A stretch of 64,000 bases of DNA, taken from NCBI RefSeq assembly GCF_019578655.1, contig NC_063259.1:17326489-17390488 (forward strand). Reading direction: 5' to 3'. The notes below the pieces were generated by a model that made no database searches, was not told the origin of the DNA, and worked only from the letters and a program-made list of their open reading frames with translations. Shown piece after piece: positions 34,188-46,077 of this stretch (position 1 is the stretch's first letter; each line of letters starts with the position of its first letter). Made by a program: the position numbers and the translations under genes. The stretch comes from Ricinus communis (taxonomy: Eukaryota > Streptophyta > Magnoliopsida > Malpighiales > Euphorbiaceae).

Positions 34188-35632
34188 TATTGGTACAAGT
34201 GCATTATCTGAATTCCTTACCACAGTCATTCCAGTTTTCTTAGGGACAACATGAATTGGACTTACCCATTTACTGTTTGAGATTGGGTAGATTATACTTG
34301 CATCTAATAGTTTGAGTATCTCTTTCATGACAACTTCTTTCATGGCTGGGTTTAGTCTTCTTTGTGGTTCCCTTGATGGTTTAGCATCATCCTCTAGCAA
34401 AATCCTGTGCATGCAAATTGATGGACTAATGCCTTTTATGTCAGCCAACGTCCAACCAATTGCAACCTTGTATTCCTTCAAAGCTTCAATCTTCCTTCCT
34501 GTTTCATTGTTAGTCCTTTTGAGATGATAATAGACAATGTTTCCTTGTTATCTAAATACATATATTTTAGGTGATTCGGTAAGGCTTTCAGCTCTAGTTT
34601 TGGTGCCTGCACAATTGAAGGTAACATTTTGTCATTAGTATTAGATATCTCAGCATTGAGATTTGTAGGTTCAGATATTGTTGCTGAGAATAGTTCTTCT
34701 TCACCAATCTTATAATCATTTCCTTCAAAATTGGAATTTTCATCTAATTCCAGTTCGTCACCAACACTTTCTTCTGCAAAAACTTCCTGCACAATTGGAT
34801 CAATTACATCAATATGACAAAGAGAATGTACATCATTAGGGTATTTAATTGCATCAAAAATATTAAATTTAACAATCTCTCCACCAAACTCTACGGAGAG
34901 AGTACCCTCATCTACATTGATCTTTGTTTTGGCAGTTTTCATGAATGGTCGTCCTAACAAAATCGAAGCTGATTTTGATGAAGAATTACCATCCATTTCC
35001 AAAATGTAAAAGTCGACAGGAAATATGAGCTCATTAACCTACACCAAAACATCTTTAACAACTCCAAGGGGATGAATGAAAGAACGATCAGCTAATTGAA
35101 TCACTACACTAGTTTTTTGCAAGTCATTTAGTTTTAAATCTTGATAAATAGAAAATGGCATGACATTAATGAAAGCTCCCAAATCTAACATGGCACGCTC
35201 AATTTTCGTATTACCAATAACACAAGGTAATGAAAACATACCTGGATCTTTGCATTTTTCTGGCATATTCTTTTGTAAGATTGCTGACACATTCGTACTT
35301 ACCACTACTTTCTCCTTTTCCTTCATTCTTCTTTTGTTGGTGCACAATTCCTTCAAGAACTTTGCATATTTAGGGATTTGTTTGATAGCATCCAATAATG
35401 GGATATTTATCTCCACCTTCCTAAATGTATCCAAGATCTCATTTTCTTGCTCATCTTCTTTTGGTTTTGCTAATCTGCTAGGAAAAGGAGGCATTGGAGT
35501 GTGAGATGAAAGAGATAGGGGAGGATCAAATTTTACCCTACGTGATGTCTTGGAAGAAGCTTCTTCTTCATTTTCCTTGCTAAGTTCACTTTTCCTTAAG
35601 TGGAATCGAGCCTGAAGGAATCTCCTTTCCAC
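34188..35632 (-). pseudogene. Protease and start of RT of element B
   Basis: Reading the minus strand from 35632: linker with IPLLDAIKQIPKYAKFLKEL, protease with DLGAFINVMP (the serine or threonine after DLGA is F here), IQLADRSFIHPLGVVKDVLV, a stop at 35039, then ILLGRPFMKTAKTKINV, the pol spacer LELKALPNHLKYMYL, and the RT N-terminal block KGISPSICMHRILLEDDAKP, RRLNPAMKEVV and WVSPIHVVPKKTG. It ends at VRNSDNALVP where P begins. The finger part of RT is present, but the palm with its YxDD box is gone. There is a frameshift near 34480 as well. Confidence 0.88.
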
Positions 35633-37004
35633 TTCTTAGAGAAATTGCACTAACGTTCTCCTTTGGATTTATTTCTGGTTGTGAAGGTAGTTTTCTAGAA
35701 TTTTGGGCCTCCAATTTACTAACTGACGTAGCCAATTGAGTTATTTGATTGCCTAAATTCTGAATGCTTGACCTTGTTTCCTGTTGAAATTGAAGATTAT
35801 TGTTAGCAAGATTTTTAACGATATCTTCCAAGGACATACCTGAATTAGAAGCTTGAGGTTGTATATTAAAATTCTGGGAAGGATACTTTTGTTGTCCTCC
35901 TTGGTTCCTATAGCTCAAATTCGGGTGATCTCTCCATCCAGGATTGTAATGATTAGAAAAAGGGTCATACTTCCTTTGAGATTGACCAGTAAATCCGCCT
36001 AGAGCATTAGCTTCTTACATGGAGTCTTGTTGCAATGTTGGACACATATCGTTGGGATGTCCTTGTAACGAACATATTCCACAGACTTTTACCATTTGTA
36101 ATTGCCCTACAGCCATTTGACGAACCAAAGTAGTTAAATCAGAAATTTGATTTTCAAGATTTTTAGTGCTTACCTCATTAACTCGCCTTGTGGCTCCATC
36201 AGCCCTTGTACCAAATTGCTGAGAATTTTCGGCCATGTTTGAAATTAATTGCTTGGCTTCTTCAGGCGTCTTATTTACCAAAGCTCCACCACTTGCTGCA
36301 TTAATCATACTCCTATCCATTGGCAATAATCCTTCATAGAAATATTGGATTAGGAGTTGCAGAGAGATTTGATGATGTGGGCATTTAGCACACAATTGCT
36401 TGAACCTTTCGTAATACTCATACAACGTTTCTCCAGTGAACTGTGTTATGCCACAAATTTCTTTTCTGATGTTGACAGCTCTTGTTGCAGGGAAAAACTT
36501 GTCTAAGAACAATCTTTTCATTTTGTTCCATGTTGTTATTGAACCGGAAGGTAGATAATAGAGCCAATCTTTTGCTTTATCCTTCAAAGAAAAGGGAAAA
36601 GCTCTAAGATTTATTTGCTCTTCGGTCACACCATATGGTTTCATTCCGGAGCATACAATATGGAATTCTTTCAAGTGTTTATGAGGATCTTCACCTGCAC
36701 ATCCACGAAAAGAAGGGAGTAAGTGAATTAAACCAGATTTTAATTTAAAATCAATTGCAATATTAGGAAATGTAATGCATAAAGGTTGTTGATTTAAATC
36801 CGGTGCAGCTAGCTCTCTGAGAGTTCTGTTCGCCATGTTTTCTGTAACTTCTTAAAAGATAGACGTGTCACCAATAGCCAAATCTATTTCCAACTCCTCT
36901 ATGAGATAACTTTTTCTTTGCTTACTCTCCTTTCTTAATCGGCGCGCTATCTTCTCAATTTCAGGATTAAACTGCAAATCAATATCTTGAGAAGAACGAG
37001 TCAT
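35586..37004 (-). pseudogene. gag of element B, nearly full length
   Basis: The likely start is ATG at 37004 (MTRSSQDIDLQFNPEI), in frame with the long open stretch from 36836. Gag landmarks are LLPSFRGCAGEDPHKHLKEF, LRAFPFSLKDKAKDWLYYLP, FFPATRAVNIRKEICGITQF, LYEYYERFKQLCAKCPHHQI and a zinc knuckle CGICSLQGHPNDMC (CX2CX4HX4C). Two in-frame stops (near 36857 and at 36015) and a frameshift near 35600 break it; otherwise domain order and length are normal for an Athila gag. Confidence 0.88.
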
Positions 37005-37041
37005 AAACAAATAAATTAATCAATGAGAAACTAAAATAGGT

Positions 37042-37059
37042 TCCCCGGCAACGGCACCA
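37042..37059 (-). other. Primer-binding site of B
   Basis: The minus strand reads TGGTGCCGTTGCCGGGGA, one change from the tRNA-Asp complement, four bases from the LTR. Confidence 0.9.
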
Positions 37060-37063
37060 AATT

Positions 37064-38455
37064 TGAATGGGTTGTCGAAGCCCTTCAAAATAAATTACTG
37101 ATTTTCCTAAACTAACTTGTAGAAATAGTGAAATCAGGTCGAATCCCAAGGGAACCAATGTGGATAGCTTCTTAAAGTAAAATAAAAGGGGAGATTTTGA
37201 ATGTTTGAATCAAAATTATAAATAAGCAGAAAATAATGAAGGCTGAATATTAAAGTAAATAAAAATCAATCTTAACAAATTTCCAATTCAAGAGTGCTAA
37301 TCCCATCCAATTGTAATCATGATCATAGGCTAAAATATCAATTCTTCTATTCAAGTACTTAGTCTACTTATTCGAAAAAGCTGCAATAAGTGTAATTCTC
37401 CTAATACAATTGACTCAAACCCAACATCCAAATCAAGACTTATCATTAGTCAACTAGGCACGATAGCGTTCCATATCAACTTAATGATAGCATTAAGAAT
37501 AATGAGAATGACTAAACCAACATTAATTTAATTGAGATAACTGCAATTAAAATAACATTGTTCCTTTATTTCCCTAGAGCCTATCATGCAAGCTATGTAA
37601 TTCGAATAAGCCGTAATCACACACACATGAGCCAGCTCCTTGCTACTTGTGTCAATCGTTCATGACAATTACGGATCACAAACTCAAAGTTTAGCAATAG
37701 AAAAATCAATATCAAAGTTGAGTCGTCAGTTCAATCAATATCAATAATTCATAAATAATCAGAACAAGAAATAAAGAATACTTGAATTAAAGAAGAATTC
37801 TGTTAAGCACAAAGCCTCACAAAATCACAATTGGAATTTATTCACTCTTGAATTAGAAACTAAGAACTTAGCCACTCATGGTGGAGTAAGAATTCACAAG
37901 AATTTTATATAGTAGAAGAAGAATAAGAATATGAATGTTTAAAGGTACTTCCAGTCGTCCTTATATAGGAAGTAAAACCCTAAACCCTAATAGAATCCTT
38001 ATCAAAGAGAAATAAGCTTCCTATTTAATCTTATCCATACAAGAAAGGATAAGATTAAAAGTGATCTAAATAAATTAAAACCCTAAATACATGGAAGAAA
38101 GTTCTATTAATCCAACACTTCCAAAAATAGAAAAGATTAACTAGGGATAGGTCCACCACAATGAAAACTCTAAAAATTTTGAAGCTCTCCTTCGCATCTT
38201 TTAGCAGCTCATGGGACGCAAGGCATGGTCATGCCTTGTTGACAGTAGTCTTTTGCACAGATTTCTGCACTTCCTCCAAAAGACTTGGTTTTTGATAAAT
38301 GATGACTTAAAACACGTCTTTAGGCTGGATTTTTCTCCATCCTTGATATTTCATCACCTAAGTCAGAATAAGCAGAATTTCCACAATTAAGTACATTATT
38401 CAATCAAATTGCAAAGGAATTAAACACAATAAATATAACTATTTATGACCTATCA
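37064..38455 (-). repeat. 5' LTR of element B
   Basis: 1392 bp, the partner of 24679-26058. Its palindrome copy (38220-38237) reads AAGGCATG-GT-CATGCCTT: both arms changed C to T/G to A symmetrically, so the pairing is kept. The TATA box is near 37965-37975, minus strand. Confidence 0.93.
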
Positions 38456-39236
38456 ATGCCATTCGACTGAGGTTGTTTCCATTTTCTTTGAGAGATAGAG
38501 CAAAGAGATGGCTGCAGTCCTTTCCACCGAATACTATCACCTACTTGGAATTCTTTGGCTCAAAAATTTCTTTATAAGTACTTTCCTCCAACTAAAACTG
38601 CTAAATTAAGGAATGACATTTCTTCTTTTATGTAGATGGATGACGAGAGCATGTATGATGCCTGGGAGAGGTACAAAGACTTGTTAAGATGCTGTCCACA
38701 CCACGATCTACCAGTCTAGATGCAGGTTAAGACGCCCGAGCAGGCTCAAAACTTGATCGAGGACATAACCATGAAGAATTATTAGTGGCAGTCTTCTAAG
38801 AGCCGACCAGTGAGGCAGGGAGTGGTCAATCGGTTGGATTCTACAGCAGCCTTGGCAGCTCAGGTGGAGCTATTGGCTAAGAAGATCGACCAGCTCCAGA
38901 TGCAGCCCATGCAGCTTAGAGTAGCTGTGAGTTTTGTGGTGGCACGCATTTCAGTGCAAACTATAATGCGGGAGGTTTATTTGCTAGTACTTTTGTTCCT
39001 TCTTCCTCTTCTATTTTATCCACTAACCTTGAGTAGGTAGATTATATGGGCAATAGCCCGAGGCAGCAAGGGAACCTGTACAACAACACTTACAACCCAG
39101 GATGGCGTAATTATCCAAACTTCGGTTAGAGAAATAACAACACCCAGGATACACCAAGCTTTCGGAGGCGCACGGCCAGTGACTGGACCATTCTGACTTC
39201 CTCCACCGGTAGAAGAAATCTAACTTAGAGGAGCTG
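38456..39236 (+). pseudogene. gag of element M, part 2
   Basis: Resumes with the target duplication ATGCC and [20 protein letters not shown]. Frame is soon lost: KTAKLRN-like and DAWERYKDLLRCC-like segments lie in other frames. A deletion near 38726 joins the segment after ATGCAGGTT to the TPEQAQNLIE-like region. The zinc-knuckle area (CEFCGGTHFSANY, last C lost) is at 38930-38965. Several stops; clearly inactive. Confidence 0.85.
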
Positions 39237-40340
39237 ATGATGAAGTTTGTCACGTCTACTGAGATAAGGTTCCAACAGACTGACAGTGCTCTTAGAAATC
39301 AGCAAGCATCCATTCATAACTTAAAGAGTCAGATTGGGCAGATTTCTAAGATATTATCTGAGAGGCAACAAAGAGCGCTCCCCAGCACTACAGAGTCAAA
39401 CCCGAGGGAGCATTGCAAGGGTATCACCTTGCGCTCAGGGAAGCAGTTATCTAGCATTTTACCAGTAGCTGATGATGATGATGTTTCTATGCAGGATGAG
39501 GCAACTAGGAATGAGCCAGAGCCTGAGGTGATAGAAGTAGAGAAAGTGGAAGACAGGCAGAAGAGCCCTGTGAGAGAGTACCAGCCACCAGTCCCCTACC
39601 CTGCTTGACTTAAGCAGGAGAAGGTTGATAAGCAGTTTGGTAAGTTCCTTGACTTGTTTAAACAACTGCGTATTAACCTACCTTTTGTTGAGGCTATTTC
39701 ACAAATGCCGAAGTAAGCCAAGTTCTTAAAGGAAATTTTGAGCAACAAAAGGAAGCTGGAGGATTTGGGACTAGTGACTCTGAATGAGGAGTGTTCAGCT
39801 ATTCTTCAGAACAAGCTGCCACTAAAAAGAAGAGATCCAGGGAGTTTTAATGTTCCCTGCATTATTGGTGATTTGCCTATTAGTGGTGCATTGGCTGATT
39901 TAGGAGCTAGTATTAATTTAATGCCCACTAGTTTGTTTGATAAGTTAGGTTTGAGTGAACCTAAGCCCACTAGGATGAGCATTCAGTTAGCTGATAGGAC
40001 TGTTAAGATTCCTAGGGGTATTATTAAGGATGTGCTTGTTAAGGTAGACAAGTTTATTTTTCTTGTTGATTTTGTAGTTATGGACATGGAAGGTGAGAGT
40101 CTTGTGCCTTTGATCCTAGGTAGACCTTTTCTTACAACATCTAGGGCTGTTATAGATGTTTGTGATGGAAAGCTTCAGCTTAGGGTAGATGATGAGACTA
40201 TTACCTTTGACTTAGCTACTACTATGAGACATTCTTTAGATTATGATGATGTTGTGTTCTTCATGGATATTCTGGATGATATGGTTGAGTCTCATTTGCT
40301 GGAAATATTGCTTGATGATCCTTTGCAGGTAGCATTATAA
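39237..40340 (+). pseudogene. Linker and protease of element M
   Basis: Linker: STEIRFQQTDSALRNQQASI then ALPSTTESNPREHCKGITLR, ending at 39608; a stop-containing gap follows, with INLPFVEAISQMPK-like sequence. Protease 39738-40340: LADLGASINLMPTSLFDKLG (catalytic D at about residue 58), IQLADRTVKIPRGIIKDVLV, LVPLILGRPFLTTSRAVIDV, DETITFDL. The protease frame is open and the active-site motif intact. Confidence 0.87.
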
Positions 40341-40370
40341 GGAGATGAGGAGGAGCTTTCCAATGAACAA

Positions 40371-40943
40371 GTGTTGGAGCAGCTCGCTAGTTTGTTGGCT
40401 ACTAAGCCTAGCTGTTCTACTGACCCTTTTCTTTCTCTTGATAGGTCAGAAGTGCAAAAGGTAAAGTCTTCTTTCGAGCTTATGTGCGATGCTAGTGATT
40501 ATGCAGTTGGAGTTGTACTTGGACAGAGGTTTGATAGGAAATTCCAACCCATGTATTATACTAGCAATACTTTGACAGGAGCCCAGGAGCATTACACTAC
40601 TACAGAGAAGGAGTTGTTAGCTGTTACTTATGCCTTCGATAAATTCATATCATACCTCGTCTTATCAAAGACCATCATCATCTTCACTAACCATTCAGCT
40701 TTGAGGTATTTGTTTAATAAGCATGATGCTAAGCCGAGATTGATTAGATGGATTTCATTGTTGCAAGAGTTCGACATTGAGATCAGAGATAAGAAGGGCG
40801 CAAAAAATTTGGCAGTAGATCACTTATCCAGACTGGAGAATCCGAGCTTGGAAGCACTTGATGAGAGCACGATAAATGATCGATTTCCAGAGGAGCACTT
40901 GTATTCATTAAAGTTATATTCTGATTCTCCTTTGGTTTTCTGA
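40371..40943 (+). pseudogene. RNase H of element M, RT deleted
   Basis: The frame starts in the pol spacer ([25 protein letters not shown]) and jumps at about 40475 straight into RNase [20 protein letters not shown] (first catalytic D in CDAS), [18 protein letters not shown] (E in TEKE), [20 protein letters not shown] (D replaced by N in FTNHSAL), [13 protein letters not shown] and VDHLSRL. The whole RT domain, normally about 1.3 kb, is missing without interrupting the frame. Confidence 0.88.
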
Positions 40944-42218
40944 TTATGCTAACTACCTTGTGGCTAGGGTCTTACCAAAGGGTATGACTTATCAGCAAAA
41001 GAAGAAATTCTTTACTGATTTGAAATACTACATTTGGGAAGACCCCTTCCTATATCGAGTGTGTGCAGACCAGGTCATTCGCCGATGTGTTTATGGTGAA
41101 GAGAGTCTCCAGATTTTGAGGCATTGTCATGAGGGACCCGTAGGAGGCCATCAAGCGGCAAACCATACTGCTAGGAAGGTGCTGGATGTAGGTTTTTATT
41201 GGCCAACTATCTTCTAAGATGCTAGGACATTTGTTTAGGTTTGCAATGCTTGTCAGCGCTCAGGTAACATCTCTACCCATGATGAAATGCCCCAAACTAG
41301 TATGCAGGCTGTTGAGATATTTGATGTTTGGGGTATTGACTTCATGGGACCCTTCCCCTTTTCCTATAGCAATAAGTATATTTTTGTGGCTGTTGAGTAT
41401 TTCTCCAAGTGGCCTGAGGCACAGGCTTTACCTACTGATAATGCTAGAGTTGTTTGCAGGTTCCTTAAGAAGTTAATTGCTAGGTTTGGCACACCTAGAG
41501 CGTTAATTAGTGACAGGCGAACATATTTCTACAACGCTTAATTGGAAAAGGCACTCAGATGCTATGGTGTGATATAGCAGTTCTCTACTCTTATCACCCA
41601 CACACCAGTGGGCAAGTTGAGGTTACTAATAGGGGTTTAAAAGGCATTTTAGAGAGAACTGTAGGTGTGAGTAGGAAGGATTGGGCTTTGAAACTGGATT
41701 ATACATTATGGGAATTTAGGACTGCATATAGGACTTCCATAGGTTTTATGCCCTATAAGCTTGTGTATGGGAAGTCTTGTCATTTACGTGTTGAATTAGA
41801 GCATAGGACTCTTTGGGCCCTTAAAACTTGCAATTTTGATGTTGATTCTATAAGTAAGGAGAGACAGTGGCAGCTGAGTGAATTGGAGGAGTGGCATCAG
41901 CAGGCATATGAAAACTCTTCAATTTACATGGCTAGGATGAAGAAGTGGCATGATTAGAGGCTCAAAGGTTCCAAGGGGTTTCAGATTGGAGATAAAGTAT
42001 TGCTATATAACTCACATCCTCGTTTGTTTCCAGGGAAGCTCAGGAGTCGATGGTCGGGGCCATTCGTGGTCAAGCAGGTTTTCCTATATGGCACGGTCGA
42101 GCTTCATCATCCTGAGAAGGGTGATTTCAAGGTCAATGGACATAGGCTCAAATTGTATCATGGAAACTCGTTGGAGATTGAGCAGCGAGTTGACATGGTT
42201 CTCTATTTGCACGGATGA
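40944..42218 (+). pseudogene. Integrase of element M, frame broken
   Basis: Zinc-binding part at 40960-41217 (HCHEGPVGGH). The core in two pieces: [11 protein letters not shown] with the first D (about 41330), SDRRTYFYN with the second D (G of the usual SDxG changed to R), and GQVEVTNRGLKGILERTVG with E (about 41615). The C-terminal domain reads [24 protein letters not shown] then [13 protein letters not shown] and stops at 42216-42218. Breaks lie at 41217, 41541-41559 and 41957. Confidence 0.88.
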
Positions 42219-42745
42219 TCCATTTCAGAGCCTAGCTATACGACTCGAGAACAAAAAGAAGCATTTCCTTTTACTTAGTTGATTTTTTACTTTGTTCATC
42301 TTCATATTTTTTAAACTGTTTAGTGTTAGTTTATTCAGTTTGATTGCTAAACTTTTTCCTTTGTTGGTTATTTTTGGGTTGATTTTGCATATTTGGGATG
42401 CCTTGGGTCGCGTGTTTCATTTTCTACAGGTTTTCGGAGAGTTTCGGAGCTAAAAATAGGCTCGATGCACGAGCAAGGGCACGTGCACAAAGCATTATGG
42501 ATCGTTGCATGGCCTAGTGAACGTGGCACGGCCCGTTGCACTGCCCAGTGCATGGAGCACGGCCTATGCACCCACCTATGCACGCCCTTTCCTATACAAA
42601 CAGGTTCATTCTTTCATTTTACTCTTTTGGCTTTCCGTTTCTCTCCTCTTCTCTCCGAGTTTTACGCAGTTTTCCAAGGCAAATCATGGTAGTAGCAGCG
42701 CATTGCGGTTGCTTTCGATGAGATTGATCTCGGTGCCTCATATTG
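42219..42745 (+). other. 3' untranslated region of element M, truncated
   Basis: Starts with the shared block ACTCGAGAACAAAAAGAAGC (42242-42261). It contains a GC-rich palindromic cluster (42465-42590). Near 42745 it meets the 3' region of element D in tail-to-tail orientation. No polypurine tract or 3' LTR of M is present. Confidence 0.7.
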
Positions 42746-43990
42746 CCTAATACAGTCAATCATTAGTATTCAAACAAGAAATCAAGTTAACATAAATTAC
42801 GTTGAAAATTTAGCAGCATAACGGCTATAATTTGATTAACATGAAATTTTAGACTTAAAACTAAGACTAAAGCCTCAATTTTTTACAGAAAACCAATTCA
42901 AAATGACATTCCAGCCCACATTATTACGCACCAAATAAAGAGAATTTATGCTATTAATTTTTCAGAATAGAATGCCACAAATTAACTTTACTGCTACTGA
43001 ACCCCACACTTAGCATTTCATTATTCAAAATCACACAAATACAGCAACTAATCTGAACTAAATCTAATCCAAATCAAACTTAAGCAGTGTAAACAAAAAT
43101 AAAATAAAACAAAATAATAAACCAACTAAAGCAATAAATATTGACAACTACTAGAGCAAATTAAAATGTCCTAAATAATTAAATAATACATAAAAGAAAA
43201 ATTAAATTTAACCAAATAAAAGCGAAAGGCGAAGAAACTTAGTTGAAATTGTCGTCACAAGTAAGAAAAATTGAGAAGAAGGAGAAAAAGCACCTTAGAC
43301 TTTAGAGAGGGAAAAGTTAGAAAAGGTTTAAAATGGCTTGCTTATTACTCGGCCCATGCTGAACCCTGAAGCTTCCTCCATGTGCTAGTTCACCACGGGC
43401 GACGGCATGGCCGTGCTGGTCAGCACGGCCTGGTGTTGCCACACGTGGTGCCTTTGAAAGCTGTGGTGGGCGACCGATTTTGAGTGTGAGCTACGTACAT
43501 GCCCATCACGGGCTAGGGCATGGCCGTGCTAACCGGCACAGCCTGGTGTTGCAGCCTGTGGTGGCCTCAGAAGCTGTGTTGGACGGCTGATTTTTCAAAC
43601 TCTTTATGTGCATGTTCATCACGGGTAGGACTCGGGCCGTGCTGATCAACACGACCTGGGGATCCAACCCGTGATGCCTACAGAAACCGTGGTGAACCAC
43701 TAAAATCCAAGCTTTTCTTCGACATCTCGAACCGCCACACTGCCTACCTGCATTCAACACACATACGTACACATTTAGCCTATAATTCAAGTAAAAATGT
43801 ATCAAACAGGGAACTTCATCTTCACCAATCACTAAAAATCTGAATTAAGTTATTAAAACCCTAGATTCATAAAATTAGGTTTAGTCACTAAATAAGTGCT
43901 CTAACTACCATCAAACATGCAAACGATTGATAAAATAAAAAGAAAAACATAAAGCTAAATATGGGAATGCCTTCCAAAAGCGCTTCTTTT
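42746..43990 (-). other. 3' untranslated region of element D
   Basis: Homologous to N 56300-57490 in opposite orientation. On the minus strand it begins with AAAAAGAAGCGCTTTTGGAA (43968-43987). It includes a GC-rich block with CACGGCC/GGCCGTG words (43380-43690) and a polypurine-like AAGTGTGGGGTT at 43001-43012. Confidence 0.75.
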
Positions 43991-45372
43991 TAGTTCTCGA
44001 GTCATTTAGCCAGACTCGGTGATAACTCCCTTCATGTGTGGGTTTGACATCTACTGCGATTTGGCTGCCAGGTTATCGGTCCTCAAAATGTCAACAGTCC
44101 TCCAAGCAGCCACTTTTAGGCACTTCCTCTAGTGGGCAATGTCCTTTCCCTCACCTCAGTTATCAAATCTGCTGCTGGAATGATAGGCAGCCTGTTATCC
44201 TCATCCATATGTGCATAGTCAAGATGCTGTGGAAGCTCTTTCCAATCGAGAACCAGCAGTTCCTTAAGTGATGGCCTCAACTTCTACACACCTATCCTGT
44301 CAATCACAGTAAACTCATCAGTATTTATGTTTGGCTCGTTTGCTAACATAAATTCAAGCTGCTCCAACACTTCCTCATTTGACAGCTCATGCTTTTCTCC
44401 CCTTGGCAAAGTGACATGTGGAGGGTCTTCAACTAACACTTCCTGCAACTGTGTCTCAATATCATCGTCAATTACTTTAAGATCATATATAGCATTATTA
44501 TGATCTAAAGACTAGCTTATGGGATTATGCAAGTCAAAGGTGACAGTGTCATCCCCTACCCTAAGTTTTAACTTTCCATCACAAACATTTATCATTGCCC
44601 TAGATGTTACAAGAGAAGGTCTTCCTAGAATTAAGGGCACACCACTCTCACCGTCCATGTCTAAGATCATAAAATCGACAGGAAATATAAATTTATTTAC
44701 TTTTACCAGTACATTCTCTACAATAACAAATCTATCAGCTAATTGTATAGTCATCCTAGTGGGTTTGGTCTCTCCTAGCCCTAATTTTACAAACAGGCTA
44801 TACGATATTATATTAATTCTAGCCCCTAATTCAGCTAAGGCATCATTGACAGATAAGTTACCTATAACACAAGGAATAGTAAAACTCCCTAGATCATATC
44901 ACTTTTCTGGTAACTTGTTCTGGAAAATTGCTGAACATTCCTCGTTTAACATCATGCACGTCGATTCTTCAAACTTCCTCTTGTTGTTAAGAATTTCCTT
45001 TAACAACTTCGCATACCGAGGTATCTGTGAAATAACTTTAACAAAAGGTAAATTTATATGCAGTTGTTTAAAAATATCCAAAAATTTACCAAACTGCTGC
45101 TCAACTTGGGCCTACTTTAATCTAGCAGGGTACGAGATTTTATGCTGGTATTTCCTCAATGGAATCTCCTTTGCCTCTTCCTTCTCTACTGCCTTTGCCT
45201 TGGTAGCTTCAACTTCCCTGCTTGAATCTACCTGCGCATCAGCATTAGTGTTAGAAACAGAAGAAGGACTAAGAAGAAATTTACCTAACCGTAACATGAT
45301 TGCGTTCACATGCTCCCTCAGGTTGGGCTCTGTAGTGCTAGGCAGAGTCCCTGGCTGCCTCTTAGTCAACAT
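43991..45372 (-). pseudogene. Linker, protease and start of pol of element D
   Basis: On the minus strand: linker ALPSTTEP-like with LREHVNAIMLR, then INLPFVKVISQIPRYAKLLK (45081-44899), protease with AELGARIN where DLGAS is expected (catalytic D changed to E), IQLADRFVIVENVLVKVNKF, VPLILGRPSLVTSRAMINV. Then the pol spacer KLRPSLKELLVLDWKELPQH with one stop, and the 3' region follows without RT. Several stops; the active site is lost. Confidence 0.82.
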
Positions 45373-46077
45373 CCTAAAAATCTGGCCTATTTGAGTCTCT
45401 AAATTCTGAATGAAGGCCTGCTAGTTCCTAAGTGTGCTGTCCGTCTACTGAAATCTGTTGTCGGTGGAGGACACAAATTTCATCACCAACTCCTTGAGAT
45501 TTAGGCTTCTTCTCCTGAGGTGGAGGTAGTTGGTGTGGACCAGCTTGTGGCTATAGCTGTTGCTGATGCAACCTCTGAAAATCGGGTGGTCCCTGGCTAT
45601 TGTTATTCCTTCAACTGAAGTTGGGATGATTTCGCCAACCGAGGTTGTATGCATTGTTGTACGGGTTGTTATGTTGTTTAGGTGCATTACCCATATAGTC
45701 TACCTGTTCAAGGTCAGCAGAAACAATAGAAGATGAAGAATTAAAAGGTGAAGCAAACATACCTCCCGGATTACAGTTTGCATCGTAGTACGGGCCACTG
45801 CAAAACTCACAGCTTATCTGGCCTGCATGAATCGGCATTTGAAGCTAGTCTAATTTCTTGGTCAGAAGCTCCACTTGAGCTGCCAAGGCTGCTATAGAGT
45901 CTAGCTGGTTCTCCCTGCTTGACTGGCCGACTCCTAGAGGATTGCCACTGGTAGTTGTTCATGGCCATCTCCTCTATCAGATTTTGCGCCTGCTCCGGTG
46001 TCTTACTGTTCAGGGCCCTACCTGCTGCAGCATCTACCATCTGCCTAGTAGCAAGGTTCAAATTGCTGTAGAAGGTC
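45373..46077 (-). pseudogene. gag of element D, C-terminal part
   Basis: Contains TFYSNLNLATRQMVDAAAGR, LNSKTPEQAQNLIEEMAMNN, QWQSSRSRP, then in another frame a damaged zinc knuckle CEFCSGPYYDANC (H changed to Y) and VDYMGNAPKQHNNPYNNAYN. Solo LTR C lies upstream at 46078. Confidence 0.83.

Larger units (their letters stand above)
24679..38455 (-). mobile_element. Element B: Athila-type retrotransposon with envelope-position ORF
   Basis: LTRs at 24679-26058 (3') and 37064-38455 (5') and a perfect target duplication ATGCC show insertion into the gag of M. Reading the minus strand: PBS, gag, protease, start of RT, then the composite P (31006-34187) in place of the RT core and RNase H, then integrase, a spacer with palindromic repeats, an Athila-type ORF, a 3' untranslated region and the polypurine tract. 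Without P it would be about 10.6 kb, a normal Athila size. By eye the first 510 bp of the two LTRs differ at about 16 positions, mostly transitions; the 5' LTR also has a 12-bp insertion near 38255. Confidence 0.93.

Noticed and set aside
44519..45394. A 291-codon plus-strand ORF, the second longest in the window
   Set aside because: Antisense shadow of the linker and protease of element D; the minus strand has the conserved protease motifs.
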